A program made the translations under genes and the position numbers. The notes beneath the pieces are model-generated. The model made no database searches and was not told the DNA's origin. It was given only the letters and a program-made list of their open reading frames with translations. From ZAX-1 sp046533095 (lineage in GTDB: Bacteria > Bacillota > Clostridia > Lachnospirales > Lachnospiraceae), in NCBI GenBank assembly GCA_046533095.1, contig JAJQRA010000038.1:1-64000 (forward strand): DNA of 64,000 nt, read 5' to 3'. Below, in pieces: positions 7,810 through 17,460 of the stretch. The stretch's first letter is position 1. Each line of letters starts with the position of its first letter.

Positions 7810-7822
7810 TAGGAGGTATAAA

Positions 7823-9592
7823 ATGGATTTTTTTGGAGTATTATCTTTAGTGGGAGGACTAGCCCTCTTTTTGTATGGAATGAATTTAATGGGGACTGGA
7901 CTGGAACAGGCATCGGGTGGAAAGCTAGAGCAACTTTTGGAAAAGCTGACTTCCAATCGGCTTAAAGCAGTTTTACTAGGGTTGGGCGTCACAGCGGTGA
8001 TACAGTCTTCTTCGGCTACAACCGTTATGTTGGTTGGATTTGTAAACTCTGGGATTATGAAATTATCGCAGGCCATCGGCGTTATTATGGGGGCAAATAT
8101 CGGGACGACTGTTACGTCATGGCTTATAAGTTTAACGGGTATTCAAAGCGATAACTTTTTTATGAAGTTGTTAAAACCTTCGTCTTTTTCACCGGTTCTT
8201 GCAATGATAGGCATTATTTTGATTATGGGGGATAAGGCTGGAAAGAAAAAAGATGCCGGGAATATCATGGTAGGTTTTGCCACTTTAATGTTTGGTATGG
8301 AGATGATGAGTGCAGCGGTTACGCCACTAAGAGACGTTCCGGAATTTACAGGTATGCTATTGAAATTTACTAATCCATTGCTTGGAGTGCTAGCCGGTGC
8401 AGTGTTGACGGCGATTATACAAAGTTCATCGGCATCCGTTGGTATTTTGCAGGCATTGTCGATTACAGGCGCACTTACGTATGGTAGCGTTATTCCAATT
8501 ATCCTAGGGCAAAATATTGGGACGTGCATAACAGCAATCCTTTCTGCAATTGGTGCCAATAAAGGGGCAAGAAGAACAGCGCTGGTTCATTTGTATTTTA
8601 ATATTATTGGTTCGGCTATATTTTTATGCCTTTATTATATACTAAATGCTGTTTTTCACTTTGAGTTTGTGACACAGATGATAGGGGTAGCAGGGATTGC
8701 ATTGGTTCACAGTATATTTAATATTTTTTCAACGGTTATTTTATTCCCATTCACAAAAGGATTGGAAAAGTTAGCATATTTAACAATACCGGAAACAGCA
8801 GAGGATTTACAAGAGAAAACGGAAAATGAAAGCTTTATGTTACTAGATAGCCGGTTTCTAGCGACACCAAGCTATGCGATTGAGCAATGCCGTACGCTTG
8901 CATTTAGAATGGCTGAATTATCGAAGGATACGTTAATGAAGTCCATACAATTGATTGAAGAATATAGTGAGGAAAAAGCAAAAGAAGTGAAGAAGCAGGA
9001 GGATATGATCGATCGATATGACGACAAGTTAAAAGCGTATCTTGTCGAGTTAAACGTGCGTAAATTAAATTATAAGGATAGCCAAAATGCTTCGATATTA
9101 TTGCATGGGATTGGGGATCTAGAACGTATCGGCGACCATGCGTTAAATATTATGGAGCAGGCACAGAAAATGAATAAGAAGAAATTGGAATTTTCAAAAA
9201 AGGCGATTGAGGAAATGTCAATCTATAGAAAAGCGATAGAAGATATCTTGGCACGTACGATCACAGCCTTTACGACAGATGATGTAGAGCTGGCACTTAG
9301 CGTGGAGCCACTAGAGGAAGTCATTGATCAGCTAAATAAGGAAGTAAATAAACGGTATATCAAGCGATTGAAGAAAGGAAAATGTACGATAGAACTTGGG
9401 TTGATTTTAGCAGATATTGCAACGAATTATGAAAGAGTTGCCGATCATTGCTCTAACTTGGCAGTTTATCTTATTCAGATGCAGGATAATAGCTTTGGGG
9501 CGCATGATTATGTCAATAGCTTAAAAGATGAAACAAAAAGAGAATTTGATAGTATGGTGGAAAATTATCAAAGGGAATATATGTTGCCGTAG
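7823..9592 (+). CDS. Na/Pi cotransporter family protein with PhoU-like domain
   Basis: A 589-residue inner-membrane transporter predicted to import phosphate with sodium. The N-terminal about 320 residues hold two inverted Na/Pi-cotransporter repeats, each with the family signature: AVIQSSSATTVMLVGFVNSG (about residue 59) and AIIQSSSASVGILQALSITG (about 197). GANIGTTVTSW and GQNIGTCITA follow each. The C-terminal about 220 residues are helical and PhoU-like (IGDLERIGDHALNI, YERVADHCSNLA). Length and layout match the bacterial NptA/YjbB-type family. AGGAGG lies 6 bases before the ATG. Its leader contains the 69-bp array, so expression may depend on array length or structure. Confidence 0.93.
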   Translation: MDFFGVLSLVGGLALFLYGMNLMGTGLEQASGGKLEQLLEKLTSNRLKAVLLGLGVTAVIQSSSATTVMLVGFVNSGIMKLSQAIGVIMGANIGTTVTSWLISLTGIQSDNFFMKLLKPSSFSPVLAMIGIILIMGDKAGKKKDAGNIMVGFATLMFGMEMMSAAVTPLRDVPEFTGMLLKFTNPLLGVLAGAVLTAIIQSSSASVGILQALSITGALTYGSVIPIILGQNIGTCITAILSAIGANKGARRTALVHLYFNIIGSAIFLCLYYILNAVFHFEFVTQMIGVAGIALVHSIFNIFSTVILFPFTKGLEKLAYLTIPETAEDLQEKTENESFMLLDSRFLATPSYAIEQCRTLAFRMAELSKDTLMKSIQLIEEYSEEKAKEVKKQEDMIDRYDDKLKAYLVELNVRKLNYKDSQNASILLHGIGDLERIGDHALNIMEQAQKMNKKKLEFSKKAIEEMSIYRKAIEDILARTITAFTTDDVELALSVEPLEEVIDQLNKEVNKRYIKRLKKGKCTIELGLILADIATNYERVADHCSNLAVYLIQMQDNSFGAHDYVNSLKDETKREFDSMVENYQREYMLP

Positions 9593-9624
9593 ATTCAAGT
9601 TGGAAAATTTTGTAATTTTACATA

Positions 9625-9680
9625 AAAATAGGACATTATATACAAAGAAAAAAGACTTTGCGTATGTGCCCTATTTTTTT
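9625..9680 (+). terminator. Terminator after the Na/Pi transporter
   Basis: AAAATAGG..ACAT pairs with ATGT..CCTATTTT across a 25-base loop, followed by TTTTT. The remaining bases to 9946 hold only a weak TATGAT (9829) and possible early starts of the next gene. Confidence 0.6.
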
Positions 9681-9946
9681 GGAACAAGAAACGGGTTGAT
9701 CATGAGGGATTATGAGCGTTCGCACATGAATACGCTTAGGTTAAGACACTGGCAATACATGGCAATGTGAAATAGTATGGTTATTTGGATAGCTTTACAT
9801 AAGGTAGTGGTAGATTTTTGTAAAAATTTATGATAGAATAAATTATTAGGATTTTGAATAAAAAGAACAATTCTGTACATAAGATGAACAAAGGGTATGT
9901 AGTTTCATACATGATACCCTTTATAGAAAGTGAGTTGGTAGAAGCT

Positions 9947-11980
9947 ATGAGCATAAAACGGATTATCAGGATGGCAAGCGCTATACTAATTGCAGTGTGC
10001 TTTATCGCACAAATGGTAATATTTTTGTTTTCAATGACGAAAATGAAAGGGCAGGCTACGATGCTGGAAAATCAGATGTGGCAACAGAGCGAGCAACGTT
10101 CTCACGATGAGATTGTTTCCTTAGCAGACGCGCTAACGGTACATTTGACAGATTTGGAGGATAAAATAGACGATTCTATGTACCATGCTGCTTTGGTTTT
10201 GCAGAAGATGGATACTTTCAGTGATATAACGCTTTCTGAAATGAAAGACATTGCTGATGAGGTGCGCGTAAATGACCTTTACTTAGCTGATATGAATGGG
10301 ATATTCACTGTGTCTACGGTACCAGAAGCACCAGGTACATCGCTATTTGAAATTTGGGATGGCTACCGAATGCTGGTAACAGGAGAGGCCATGGAATTGC
10401 CATCAGCTATAAAGGTTATGGCTGAGACAGGGAAGATTTACAAGTTCACCGCTCTGCCTCGTTATGATGCCAAGGGCAAAATCAAGGGTGCGCTAGAATC
10501 AGCCCTTGACGTAAGCACAATCGAGGACGATTTAGCAAAGATGACTGAGGGATATAGTATGATTACTGGTCTGCAGCTGTTCGAACCAACGGGTGTTATT
10601 CTCATTTCAACAGAGAAAGCCTCTGTTAAGGAGCATTTTACAAAAGGGGAAACAGCCTCTTTACCAGAAATTTCTGAAACGATCAATGCAGGTACCCTCC
10701 TAAAAACCGGGGACGATGGCACAATTACCTTTTACAAGGCAATCGACCGTCTTGGTGGACTCGCCTATGTAATGCGGATTGAGCTGGAAAGCTCTTACTA
10801 TAATGAAGGGACGAACGGAGCAGTGACAGCAACGGAAAACCTTTCAAAAGAAGCAAATGCCCGCTTGCTCTTAGTGATGGTAATTAGTATGGTGATACAA
10901 TTGCTTGTGTCGTTTTGCTATATTGTTTTGGTAAACCGTGGCGTACTACAGCCAATAGCAGTCTTGCGGGGACTCACAAGGCGGGTATCACAGGGTGACA
11001 TATCCCTTGTGGAAGTTTCGCAGATTCAAAATGAAATTGGAGAGCTTGAACGGGACTTTGCCGAAATGGTAGGGGCTATCCATAAACAAGCGGAACTTAT
11101 GGATAAGGTTGCAGGTGGCGACTATACGGAAACAGCACCTGTTCGATCTGAAAAAGATATTATGAATGAAGCGATCAATCGTATGCTAAGCAGCAGCAGT
11201 AATATGATTTCCGAGATCAAAGAATCCGCAACACATGTTGAATATGCTTCAGGGCAGATTGCCCAGGTGTCTCAAAATATGGCACAGGGTGCGAGTGAAC
11301 AGGCCACTACAATAGCGGAATGTACAGACACCATTACGAAGATACAGGATATGGCCAATGAGAATACAAAAACGGCGGCATCAGCAATGGAGCAAGTTCA
11401 AGATTCGGGAAATATCATGAGCCAATGTACCGAAGCTATGAATCAAATGCTAGGGGCTATGCATAGCATTGACGAGCAGTCAAAGGATATTGCCAAGGTT
11501 ATTGTGGTCATTGACGACATAGCTTTCCAGAGCAACATTCTTGCCCTCAACGCCGCAATAGAGGCTGCCAGAGCAGGAGAAGCCGGTAAGGGGTTTGCAG
11601 TAGTAGCAGATGAAGTGCGAAATCTTGCAAGCAAGTCTGCCGAGGCGGCAAAAGAGATTGCCTCACTTATTGAAGGAAGTTCTCAAAGTGTGGCTGAGGG
11701 TAATGCCATTGTAGAAAAAGTAAGCGAGAGCCTATGTTCTGTTCGCGAAGTTTCAGAGCAAAATGCCACTTCTATCGCTGGCTTGCGAGATTCCTCTACA
11801 AGACAGAGCGAGTCTATGGAACATGTGGTTGTTGCCATTGCCCAGTTGTCGTCGTCAGTACAAACAAACATTGCCACGGCAGAAGAAACTGCCGCAGCAA
11901 GTGAAGAAATGTCTTCAGAGTCAACGACCCTTAATCAAATCGTCGGACGTTTCCAGCTTATGGACAACGGTCGTTGCTGA
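9947..11980 (+). CDS. Methyl-accepting chemotaxis protein
   Basis: A membrane receptor of 677 residues. Basic residues precede TM1 (ASAILIAVCFIAQMVIFLFS). An extracellular sensor of about 280 residues follows, with Cache-like features (YLADMNGIFTVST, ALESALDVSTIEDDLA). Then come TM2 (LLLVMVISMVIQLLVSFCYI), a HAMP linker (LQPIAVLRGLTRRVSQGD) and the signalling coiled coil. The hairpin tip IAFQSNILALNAAIEAARAG is nearly invariant in this family. The start at 9947 gives MSIKRIIRMAS before TM1. The frame stays open to a TTG at 9854, but ribosome sites are weak throughout, so the start is uncertain. No che genes are nearby. The ligand is unknown. Confidence 0.93.
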   Translation: MSIKRIIRMASAILIAVCFIAQMVIFLFSMTKMKGQATMLENQMWQQSEQRSHDEIVSLADALTVHLTDLEDKIDDSMYHAALVLQKMDTFSDITLSEMKDIADEVRVNDLYLADMNGIFTVSTVPEAPGTSLFEIWDGYRMLVTGEAMELPSAIKVMAETGKIYKFTALPRYDAKGKIKGALESALDVSTIEDDLAKMTEGYSMITGLQLFEPTGVILISTEKASVKEHFTKGETASLPEISETINAGTLLKTGDDGTITFYKAIDRLGGLAYVMRIELESSYYNEGTNGAVTATENLSKEANARLLLVMVISMVIQLLVSFCYIVLVNRGVLQPIAVLRGLTRRVSQGDISLVEVSQIQNEIGELERDFAEMVGAIHKQAELMDKVAGGDYTETAPVRSEKDIMNEAINRMLSSSSNMISEIKESATHVEYASGQIAQVSQNMAQGASEQATTIAECTDTITKIQDMANENTKTAASAMEQVQDSGNIMSQCTEAMNQMLGAMHSIDEQSKDIAKVIVVIDDIAFQSNILALNAAIEAARAGEAGKGFAVVADEVRNLASKSAEAAKEIASLIEGSSQSVAEGNAIVEKVSESLCSVREVSEQNATSIAGLRDSSTRQSESMEHVVVAIAQLSSSVQTNIATAEETAAASEEMSSESTTLNQIVGRFQLMDNGRC

Positions 11981-12053
11981 TTTCTTCCATCGCCAGGGTT
12001 TGCATCCATGTACGTACTCCCGTAGCGGTCTGGATCTAGTGTAAAAATATAAG

Positions 12054-12090
12054 AAATAGCCTCGGCGTTTAAGCTGAGGCTATTTGTTTT
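12054..12090. terminator. Bidirectional terminator
   Basis: AAATAGCCTCGGC pairs with GCTGAGGCTATTT around a 6-base loop. A T-rich tail on the plus side and A-rich bases on the other let it end both the chemotaxis gene and the converging BMP lipoprotein gene. Confidence 0.85.
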
Positions 12091-12134
12091 CTTCGGGATT
12101 TTCCGAACACAGCAAGTAATGAATGGAGCATTTT

Positions 12135-13337
12135 TTATTGTGCACCTTTTACATTTTCAACAAAAAAGTCTTGTAGGTTAATGTCTTCATCTGCCATTAC
12201 GGCATCTTCTTCTACAAGGATGTTGCCCTTGTCGTCTTTTAATTCTCCACCATAAATTACAATATCGCCACTGTTAATTTTTTCTCGTGCATCGGTTACT
12301 GCGGATTGAACGTCATCGGGGACTAAGTCGGCATTAAAATCGGATAGAGCGGAACATTCGCCACCTAAATAATAATAGTCATCAGGCGATACGGTACCAT
12401 TTTCAATAGATTTAAAAATATCGGTAAAGATTGGTGTCCAATTCCACATAAAGGAGAATAGTACAGCTTTTGGAGCACTTTCTTTCATATCTACATTATA
12501 TCCTACGACATATGCACCATTTTCTTCACAAGTTTGTGGAATTGCCGGTGAAGATGCCTCCATACCCATGTAGGTAATACCGGAGTTGATGAGCGATAAG
12601 GCATTCTGTGTTTCAATATCAATATCATACCAGCTGTCGGCCCATACAACTTGAACAGTAGCATTCTCCTTTGCATATTTTGCGCCAAGGGCATAGGCAT
12701 TGATTGCAGTTCTAACAGATGCTTCGTTCATGCTGGCGGCAAAACCAAGTTCACCTGTTTCAGACATTAATGCACTGGCATAGCCGGCAAGGAACATACC
12801 CTCATATCCACGAATCTGGATACCAACAAGATTTGCAATTTGATCACCTTGCTGTATAATGGTTATTTCCGGATAGTCCGGTGCCAAATCAGAAAGGAAA
12901 GAAGCATATCCTGAGGAACAGCCGACTACAACGGTAACGCCCTCATCTACCAGGCTTTCAAAGGCACTTTCTACGGACGCAAGATCTTCGTCTACGCATT
13001 CGACTTTATAAAGGTTCTCTTCGGGGATGCCTAAATCATTCATACTTTGTAAGATGCCAGTATGCATAGCTTGACACCAGCCGCCGTCATCTACATAATA
13101 AGATTGAATCTCACCGATTTTCATGGTTGCCAAAGATGTGCCATTTTCGAGGGCTGCATTTTCTGCGACATCCGTATCCGCAATATCGTCTGTGGGTGCT
13201 TCGGCATTACTAGCATCTGTGGCATCAGAAGAATCTGCATTGCCGTTACCTTCCGTGCTTGAAGAAGATCCACAGCCTGTTAGGGTGGAAGCAACAAGAA
13301 TAGCTGTTAATAAAATACCAAGTAATTTTTTTTTCAT
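12135..13337 (-). CDS. BMP-family ABC transporter substrate-binding lipoprotein
   Basis: A 400-residue extracellular lipoprotein of the Bmp/Med family, which binds nucleosides (purine nucleosides in characterised members). The signal peptide MKKKLLGILLTAILVASTLTGC ends in the lipobox LTGC, followed by a Ser/Gly/Asp/Ala-rich linker (residues 24-60). The folded part begins MKIGEIQSYYVDDGGW and includes VVGCSSGYASFLSDLA, GYEGMFLAGYASALMS and YMGMEASSPAIPQTCEENGAYVVGYNVDM, as in this family. GGAGG lies 8 bases before the ATG. It is the last gene of the importer cluster, 268 bases after the second permease, so it may have its own promoter. Confidence 0.93.
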   Translation of the reverse strand: MKKKLLGILLTAILVASTLTGCGSSSSTEGNGNADSSDATDASNAEAPTDDIADTDVAENAALENGTSLATMKIGEIQSYYVDDGGWCQAMHTGILQSMNDLGIPEENLYKVECVDEDLASVESAFESLVDEGVTVVVGCSSGYASFLSDLAPDYPEITIIQQGDQIANLVGIQIRGYEGMFLAGYASALMSETGELGFAASMNEASVRTAINAYALGAKYAKENATVQVVWADSWYDIDIETQNALSLINSGITYMGMEASSPAIPQTCEENGAYVVGYNVDMKESAPKAVLFSFMWNWTPIFTDIFKSIENGTVSPDDYYYLGGECSALSDFNADLVPDDVQSAVTDAREKINSGDIVIYGGELKDDKGNILVEEDAVMADEDINLQDFFVENVKGAQ

Positions 13338-13527
13338 AATCTAGTCCTCCTATAAAAATTATATTTTGAAATACAGTTCTCCATAAAGATAAATTTTGTG
13401 TATATGAATCTTTGCTATATGAATATTAGTTCATATAAAGCTTAGATTATGGTTATCCACTTTAACGGATATTTACACATACCTATTTTAAAATGAAAAA
13501 CTGTATAACAGTACAAAAATAAAATTG

Positions 13528-13636
13528 GAAACCCTACCGGCTTTTCAAGATATATAGAATAGCAAGGAAAAGTTTAAGTGGCGTGGTTAATTAATCGTAG
13601 AAACCCTAGCGGCTTTCCCTATCATATGGAATACAT
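13528..13636. repeat. Imperfect duplication at the end of the second BMP permease gene
   Basis: GAAACCCTAGCGGCTTT (13600-) recurs as GAAACCCTACCGGCTTT (13528-), 72 bases apart, and the flanks remain similar for about 36 bases. The copy at 13600 contains the permease stop codon (13606-13608, minus strand); the other lies beyond it. Nothing else is recognised in 13338-13605. Confidence 0.75.
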
Positions 13637-14532
13637 AGTGCGGCAGGTTCGCTGGTATGCTTTTTGCGGAAATTCCCAGTGGAAATAATAAATGCTATCA
13701 CTGTTGCGAAATAGGGAAGCATACTATAAATCTGCGAGGGTATGCCAGGGAGGTAAATCTGGAGATTTGCACCTAGTATACTGATACCGCCAAATAGGAG
13801 GGCACCGAGTACGAGGACAGTGGGATTCCATGAGGAAAAAGTTACAAGAGCCACAGCAATCCAGCCTTTTCCACCGGTCATGCCACTGCTCCAGAAGTTT
13901 GTATAGGCAAGTGAAACGCAGGCACCGCTTAAGGCGGTCATCATACAGCCAAACATTACATAAAAATAGCGCATGGCGAACACATTGTTTCCGGCGGAAT
14001 CAAGTACAGCGGGATTTTCCCCTAAAGCCCTTAGCTTCATGCCGGGACGTGTTTTGTATATATAAAATATGGAAAGGGGTATTATCAAATACATAAGGTA
14101 GACGAGGAAATTTTGGTGAAAAAAAATTGGACCGATGATTGGAATGTTTGATAACATGGGAATATCAAATTTCTCAAATTTTAAATTTGCGGCAACACTT
14201 GTAACGTTTTTTCCAATAAAGCCGCTTAAACCACTACCAAAGGTTAGCATTGCCATTCCACATACAGTCTGGTCTGCCTTTAATGTCACGGTTAAAAAGG
14301 CAAAGATAACGCCAAAGGCACATCCGGTAAGGAGCACCACGATAAATGCGACAGCAAGGCTTGCAGTATAGACAGCTGCCATATAGCCGGATACTGCTCC
14401 CATAAGCATAATGCCCTCTAAGCCAAGATTCATAATACCCGCACGTTGCGAGAAAATTTCTCCGATACCCGCATACATAACAGATACGGCATATACAATT
14501 GCAGAAGAACAAACAGATATAAATAACAACAT
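13606..14532 (-). CDS. BMP-type ABC transporter permease (second subunit)
   Basis: A 308-residue inner-membrane permease of the branched-chain/nucleoside type, related to NupQ (YufQ). It opens with a TM helix, then GIGEIFSQRAGIMNLGLEGIMLMGAVSGYMAA, the typical family signature. KLRALGENPAVLDSAGNNV (about residue 172) is the cytoplasmic coupling loop. It starts with a one-base overlap (TAATG) with the first permease, so translation is probably coupled. It forms a heterodimeric channel with that protein. The last about 30 residues are hydrophilic, and the 3' end is duplicated downstream. Confidence 0.92.
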   Translation of the reverse strand: MLLFISVCSSAIVYAVSVMYAGIGEIFSQRAGIMNLGLEGIMLMGAVSGYMAAVYTASLAVAFIVVLLTGCAFGVIFAFLTVTLKADQTVCGMAMLTFGSGLSGFIGKNVTSVAANLKFEKFDIPMLSNIPIIGPIFFHQNFLVYLMYLIIPLSIFYIYKTRPGMKLRALGENPAVLDSAGNNVFAMRYFYVMFGCMMTALSGACVSLAYTNFWSSGMTGGKGWIAVALVTFSSWNPTVLVLGALLFGGISILGANLQIYLPGIPSQIYSMLPYFATVIAFIISTGNFRKKHTSEPAALCIPYDRESR

Positions 14533-15680
14533 TATAGGGTACCGCCTTTCTGCTTTTCACCCGTTTTGTGTCTGTCGGGCTCGTGTCTGTCGGAATTGTG
14601 TTTGTCGGAATTGTGCCTGTTGGGTACTTTTCTGGAAATTTGATATCTATGGAAAAATTCACCTGCTATTACAAAAATCATAATACTGCCTTGCATCATG
14701 GAAGCAATTTCGGCGGGGACACCCATAACTTGAACGGTGGCACTGCTGTTTTGCAGACCACCAAACAGAAAGGATACAATAATTACAACAAGCGGGTTGA
14801 AATTACTTAGGTAGGCGATTATAATTCCGGTATAGCCGGAATTATTTGTCAAGGTGGCCTGTACCCGCTCTAGCACGGCGGTAATCTGTATAAAACCGGC
14901 AATTCCAGCAAAGCCTCCACTGATAGATAGTACAAACAGAATATATTTTTTAATATTTATACCAGCATATTTTGCGGCAGCAGGGCTATGTTTGATGACA
15001 GATATTTGATAGCCGCTTATTGTATATTTAAAAAACCAATAAATCAATAGGGCAAGTACGATGGCAAGTAAAAAGCCACTGCTGATATTGATGCCTGGTA
15101 TCGTTGGAAGGAGAAGCGTTTTGGATATTTTTGTACTTTGCCCGACATTTTGCCCTTTTTGCTTCCAAGGACCATAACACAAATAGTCCAGTAAGAGCAA
15201 GGCAATATAATTTAGCATAAGGGTGGTTATCGTTTCATTTACATTCCAATAGGCTTTTGGCATGGCACAAAGGAACGCCCAAAGTGCACCGCCAGCAAAA
15301 CAAAAGAAAAACATGGCAATCATTCTTAAAACGGTGGGTAACGGTGGACCATAAAGGGCAAATGCACCACCGCAGATGGCACCGATAGCATATTGGCCCT
15401 CTGCACCGATATTACTTAGATTCATTTTAAAAGCAATCGAAACACTTAAACCGCAAAGCATTAGCGGTAAGCCTGCAATAATACTTTTACGTATTCCCCG
15501 CATATTAAAAAATGCTTTGGCAATCATTCTGGTATAGACGTCAAGAGGCGAAAATCCCATGGCGAAAATGGCAATACCACAAAATGCCAAGGCCAACATT
15601 GCAAATAAAAGTGGATTCAGCACAAGCATTAAAGTTGATTTTTGCATTCTTTTTTCGAGTGTTAGGGGAAATGATCTCAT
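14532..15680 (-). CDS. BMP-type ABC transporter permease (first subunit) with repeated tail
   Basis: A 382-residue inner-membrane permease related to NupP (YufP). The LSNIGAEGQYAIGAICGG segment (about residue 90) and SVIKHSPAAAKYAGINIKKY coupling loop are typical. The start overlaps the ATPase stop by four bases (ATGA). The cytoplasmic C-terminus ends in an unusual charged tail: the units NSDKH, NSDRH and EPDRH repeat, encoded by four 15-bp DNA repeats. The tail lies outside the conserved fold and looks like a recent expansion. Confidence 0.92.
   Translation of the reverse strand: MRSFPLTLEKRMQKSTLMLVLNPLLFAMLALAFCGIAIFAMGFSPLDVYTRMIAKAFFNMRGIRKSIIAGLPLMLCGLSVSIAFKMNLSNIGAEGQYAIGAICGGAFALYGPPLPTVLRMIAMFFFCFAGGALWAFLCAMPKAYWNVNETITTLMLNYIALLLLDYLCYGPWKQKGQNVGQSTKISKTLLLPTIPGINISSGFLLAIVLALLIYWFFKYTISGYQISVIKHSPAAAKYAGINIKKYILFVLSISGGFAGIAGFIQITAVLERVQATLTNNSGYTGIIIAYLSNFNPLVVIIVSFLFGGLQNSSATVQVMGVPAEIASMMQGSIMIFVIAGEFFHRYQISRKVPNRHNSDKHNSDRHEPDRHKTGEKQKGGTL
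14568..14627. repeat. 15-bp tandem repeat (4 units) in the permease 3' end
   Basis: GTGTCTGTCGG and close variants recur at 14568, 14583, 14598 and 14613. The repeat is in frame and encodes the five-residue His/Asp-rich units of the permease tail. Confidence 0.9.
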
Positions 15681-17233
15681 ACGCGTTCTCCTGCCATTAG
15701 TTTTCCAATTTCGGCATAATCTGTATCGGTGGTTTGCTTTATTGCCATTAATTCTCCGTTACACAACACGCCTATGCGGTCTGACATTTTAAATATTTCT
15801 TCTAGCTCCTCGGAAACAAGCAAGATAGCGACTCCTCTTTTACGTTGCTCCAGCAAAATCTGATGAATGGCGGCGGTCGCACCAATGTCCAATCCATGCA
15901 CCGGATAAGCGGCTATAATTAAAGAAGGTTCTCCTTCTATTTCTCGGGCTATCAACAGTTTCTGTTGATTTCCACCGGACATTAGGCTGACGGGAGTATC
16001 AATTCCCGCTGTTTTTATATCATGGAATTCTACAAATTTAGTGGCAGATGCCTGCATGGATTTTCGATTCAAGATGCAATGTCTGCTAAATTTCGGCGTG
16101 TCGAAAGATTTTAATATGGCATTTTCTTTCAGATTCATTGCTGGGACAAGTCCCATATGCAGACGGTCTTCCGGAATAAAAGAAATGCCATGTTGAATGC
16201 ATTGCTTTACATTTTGAGCTGTAATATCTTGCCCATTTAATAAAATTATGCCGGCGGTTGGCGTTCGTAGACCAGCGATTACTTCTGCCAGTTCACGTTG
16301 GCCATTTCCGGCAACACCGGCAATTCCAAATATTTCACCGGCTTTTATATCGAAAGAGATATCCTTTAGCGCGGGCAGGTCTTTGTCATTTTGTGCAAAG
16401 AGGTTTTTAATACGAAGAACGTTATTATCCGTAAAATCAGTAAGCGATATGCCCTGCGTTGCGATGGAGGAGGACGCAGTGTGTGGCGTATGGAGCGATA
16501 CTGGTATAATCGTGCGGTTTCCAACGATACCTTGTGTCAGGCGTTCTACGGTTGCATCAGTTGCCATCATGGAATCTTTTACCATTCCGCCCCTTAAAAC
16601 GGTGATGCGGTCTGCATGGTTCATTACTTCATTTAATTTATGTGAAATAATAACAACGGATTTTCCGGTTTCAGCCATTTTTCGTAACGTTTTAAACATT
16701 TCCTCGGCTTCTAGCGGGGTTAACACAGCTGACGGCTCATCAAGGATGAGTATCTGTGCCCCTCTATATAATAGTTTGACGATTTCTACGCGTTGCTGTT
16801 CTCCTACGGACAGTTGCCACACTTTCGCATGGGCATCTACTTCCAAATTAAAATCCTTGGAACATTGATAGATGGAATCTTCCATTTTTTTTGCATTTAA
16901 TACAAAACTACAGGAGGGTAAATATAAATAGATATTTTCAGCGACGCTTAACGTAGGAATTAAACGAAAATGCTGATGTAGCATACCAATGCCTAAATCT
17001 ATAGCATGCTTGGGCGACTTAATAGAAACTTTCTCGCCTTTATAATATATTTGTCCCTTATTTGGCTTATATATTCCGGTGAGAATGTTCATCAAGGTAC
17101 TTTTCCCAGCCCCATTTTCCCCTAATAGTGCGTGGATTTCACCGGGATACAAAAATAAGTTTACATTTTTATTTGCGATGACAGGACCAAATTTTTTGGT
17201 TATATTTACCATTTCTAAAATTGGCTGTTTCAT
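15677..17233 (-). CDS. BMP-type (nucleoside) ABC transporter ATP-binding protein, double ABC domain
   Basis: A 518-residue cytoplasmic ATPase with two fused ABC domains, as in NupO/RbsA-type proteins. Domain 1 has Walker A GENGAGKST (about residue 38), signature LSVGEQQRVEI and Walker B ILILDEPSAVLT. Domain 2 has a degenerate Walker A (GVAGNGQRELAE), signature LMSGGNQQKLLIAREI and Walker B SLIIAAYPVHGLD, where the usual Asp-Glu is replaced by Ala-Ala. Domain 2 may therefore bind rather than hydrolyse ATP. AGGAG lies 5 bases before the chosen ATG. First gene of the importer operon ATPase-permease-permease-BMP protein. Confidence 0.93.
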   Translation of the reverse strand: MKQPILEMVNITKKFGPVIANKNVNLFLYPGEIHALLGENGAGKSTLMNILTGIYKPNKGQIYYKGEKVSIKSPKHAIDLGIGMLHQHFRLIPTLSVAENIYLYLPSCSFVLNAKKMEDSIYQCSKDFNLEVDAHAKVWQLSVGEQQRVEIVKLLYRGAQILILDEPSAVLTPLEAEEMFKTLRKMAETGKSVVIISHKLNEVMNHADRITVLRGGMVKDSMMATDATVERLTQGIVGNRTIIPVSLHTPHTASSSIATQGISLTDFTDNNVLRIKNLFAQNDKDLPALKDISFDIKAGEIFGIAGVAGNGQRELAEVIAGLRTPTAGIILLNGQDITAQNVKQCIQHGISFIPEDRLHMGLVPAMNLKENAILKSFDTPKFSRHCILNRKSMQASATKFVEFHDIKTAGIDTPVSLMSGGNQQKLLIAREIEGEPSLIIAAYPVHGLDIGATAAIHQILLEQRKRGVAILLVSEELEEIFKMSDRIGVLCNGELMAIKQTTDTDYAEIGKLMAGERV

Positions 17234-17460
17234 AATAACTCCTAAACAAAGGTGCAGTGATTCAGACGTATCATAAATTTTTGGGCTTTTGCTACACACC
17301 TACGTTACCAGCATATTAAATAGTTACAAAAAGGTGAACAATACATGCCCACCATTGGTTTTTTGCTGTGTTATTGGAAGTTTGAATCGCTATAAAAATT
17401 GATTCAAACTCTAGTACCAAATGTATCATAATTTGAGAAACTTTTCAATAAGAAAATATG

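Noticed and set aside
9528..9770. 80-codon frame overlapping the end of the Na/Pi transporter
   Set aside because: It starts inside the transporter gene, runs through a terminator hairpin and has no ribosome site.
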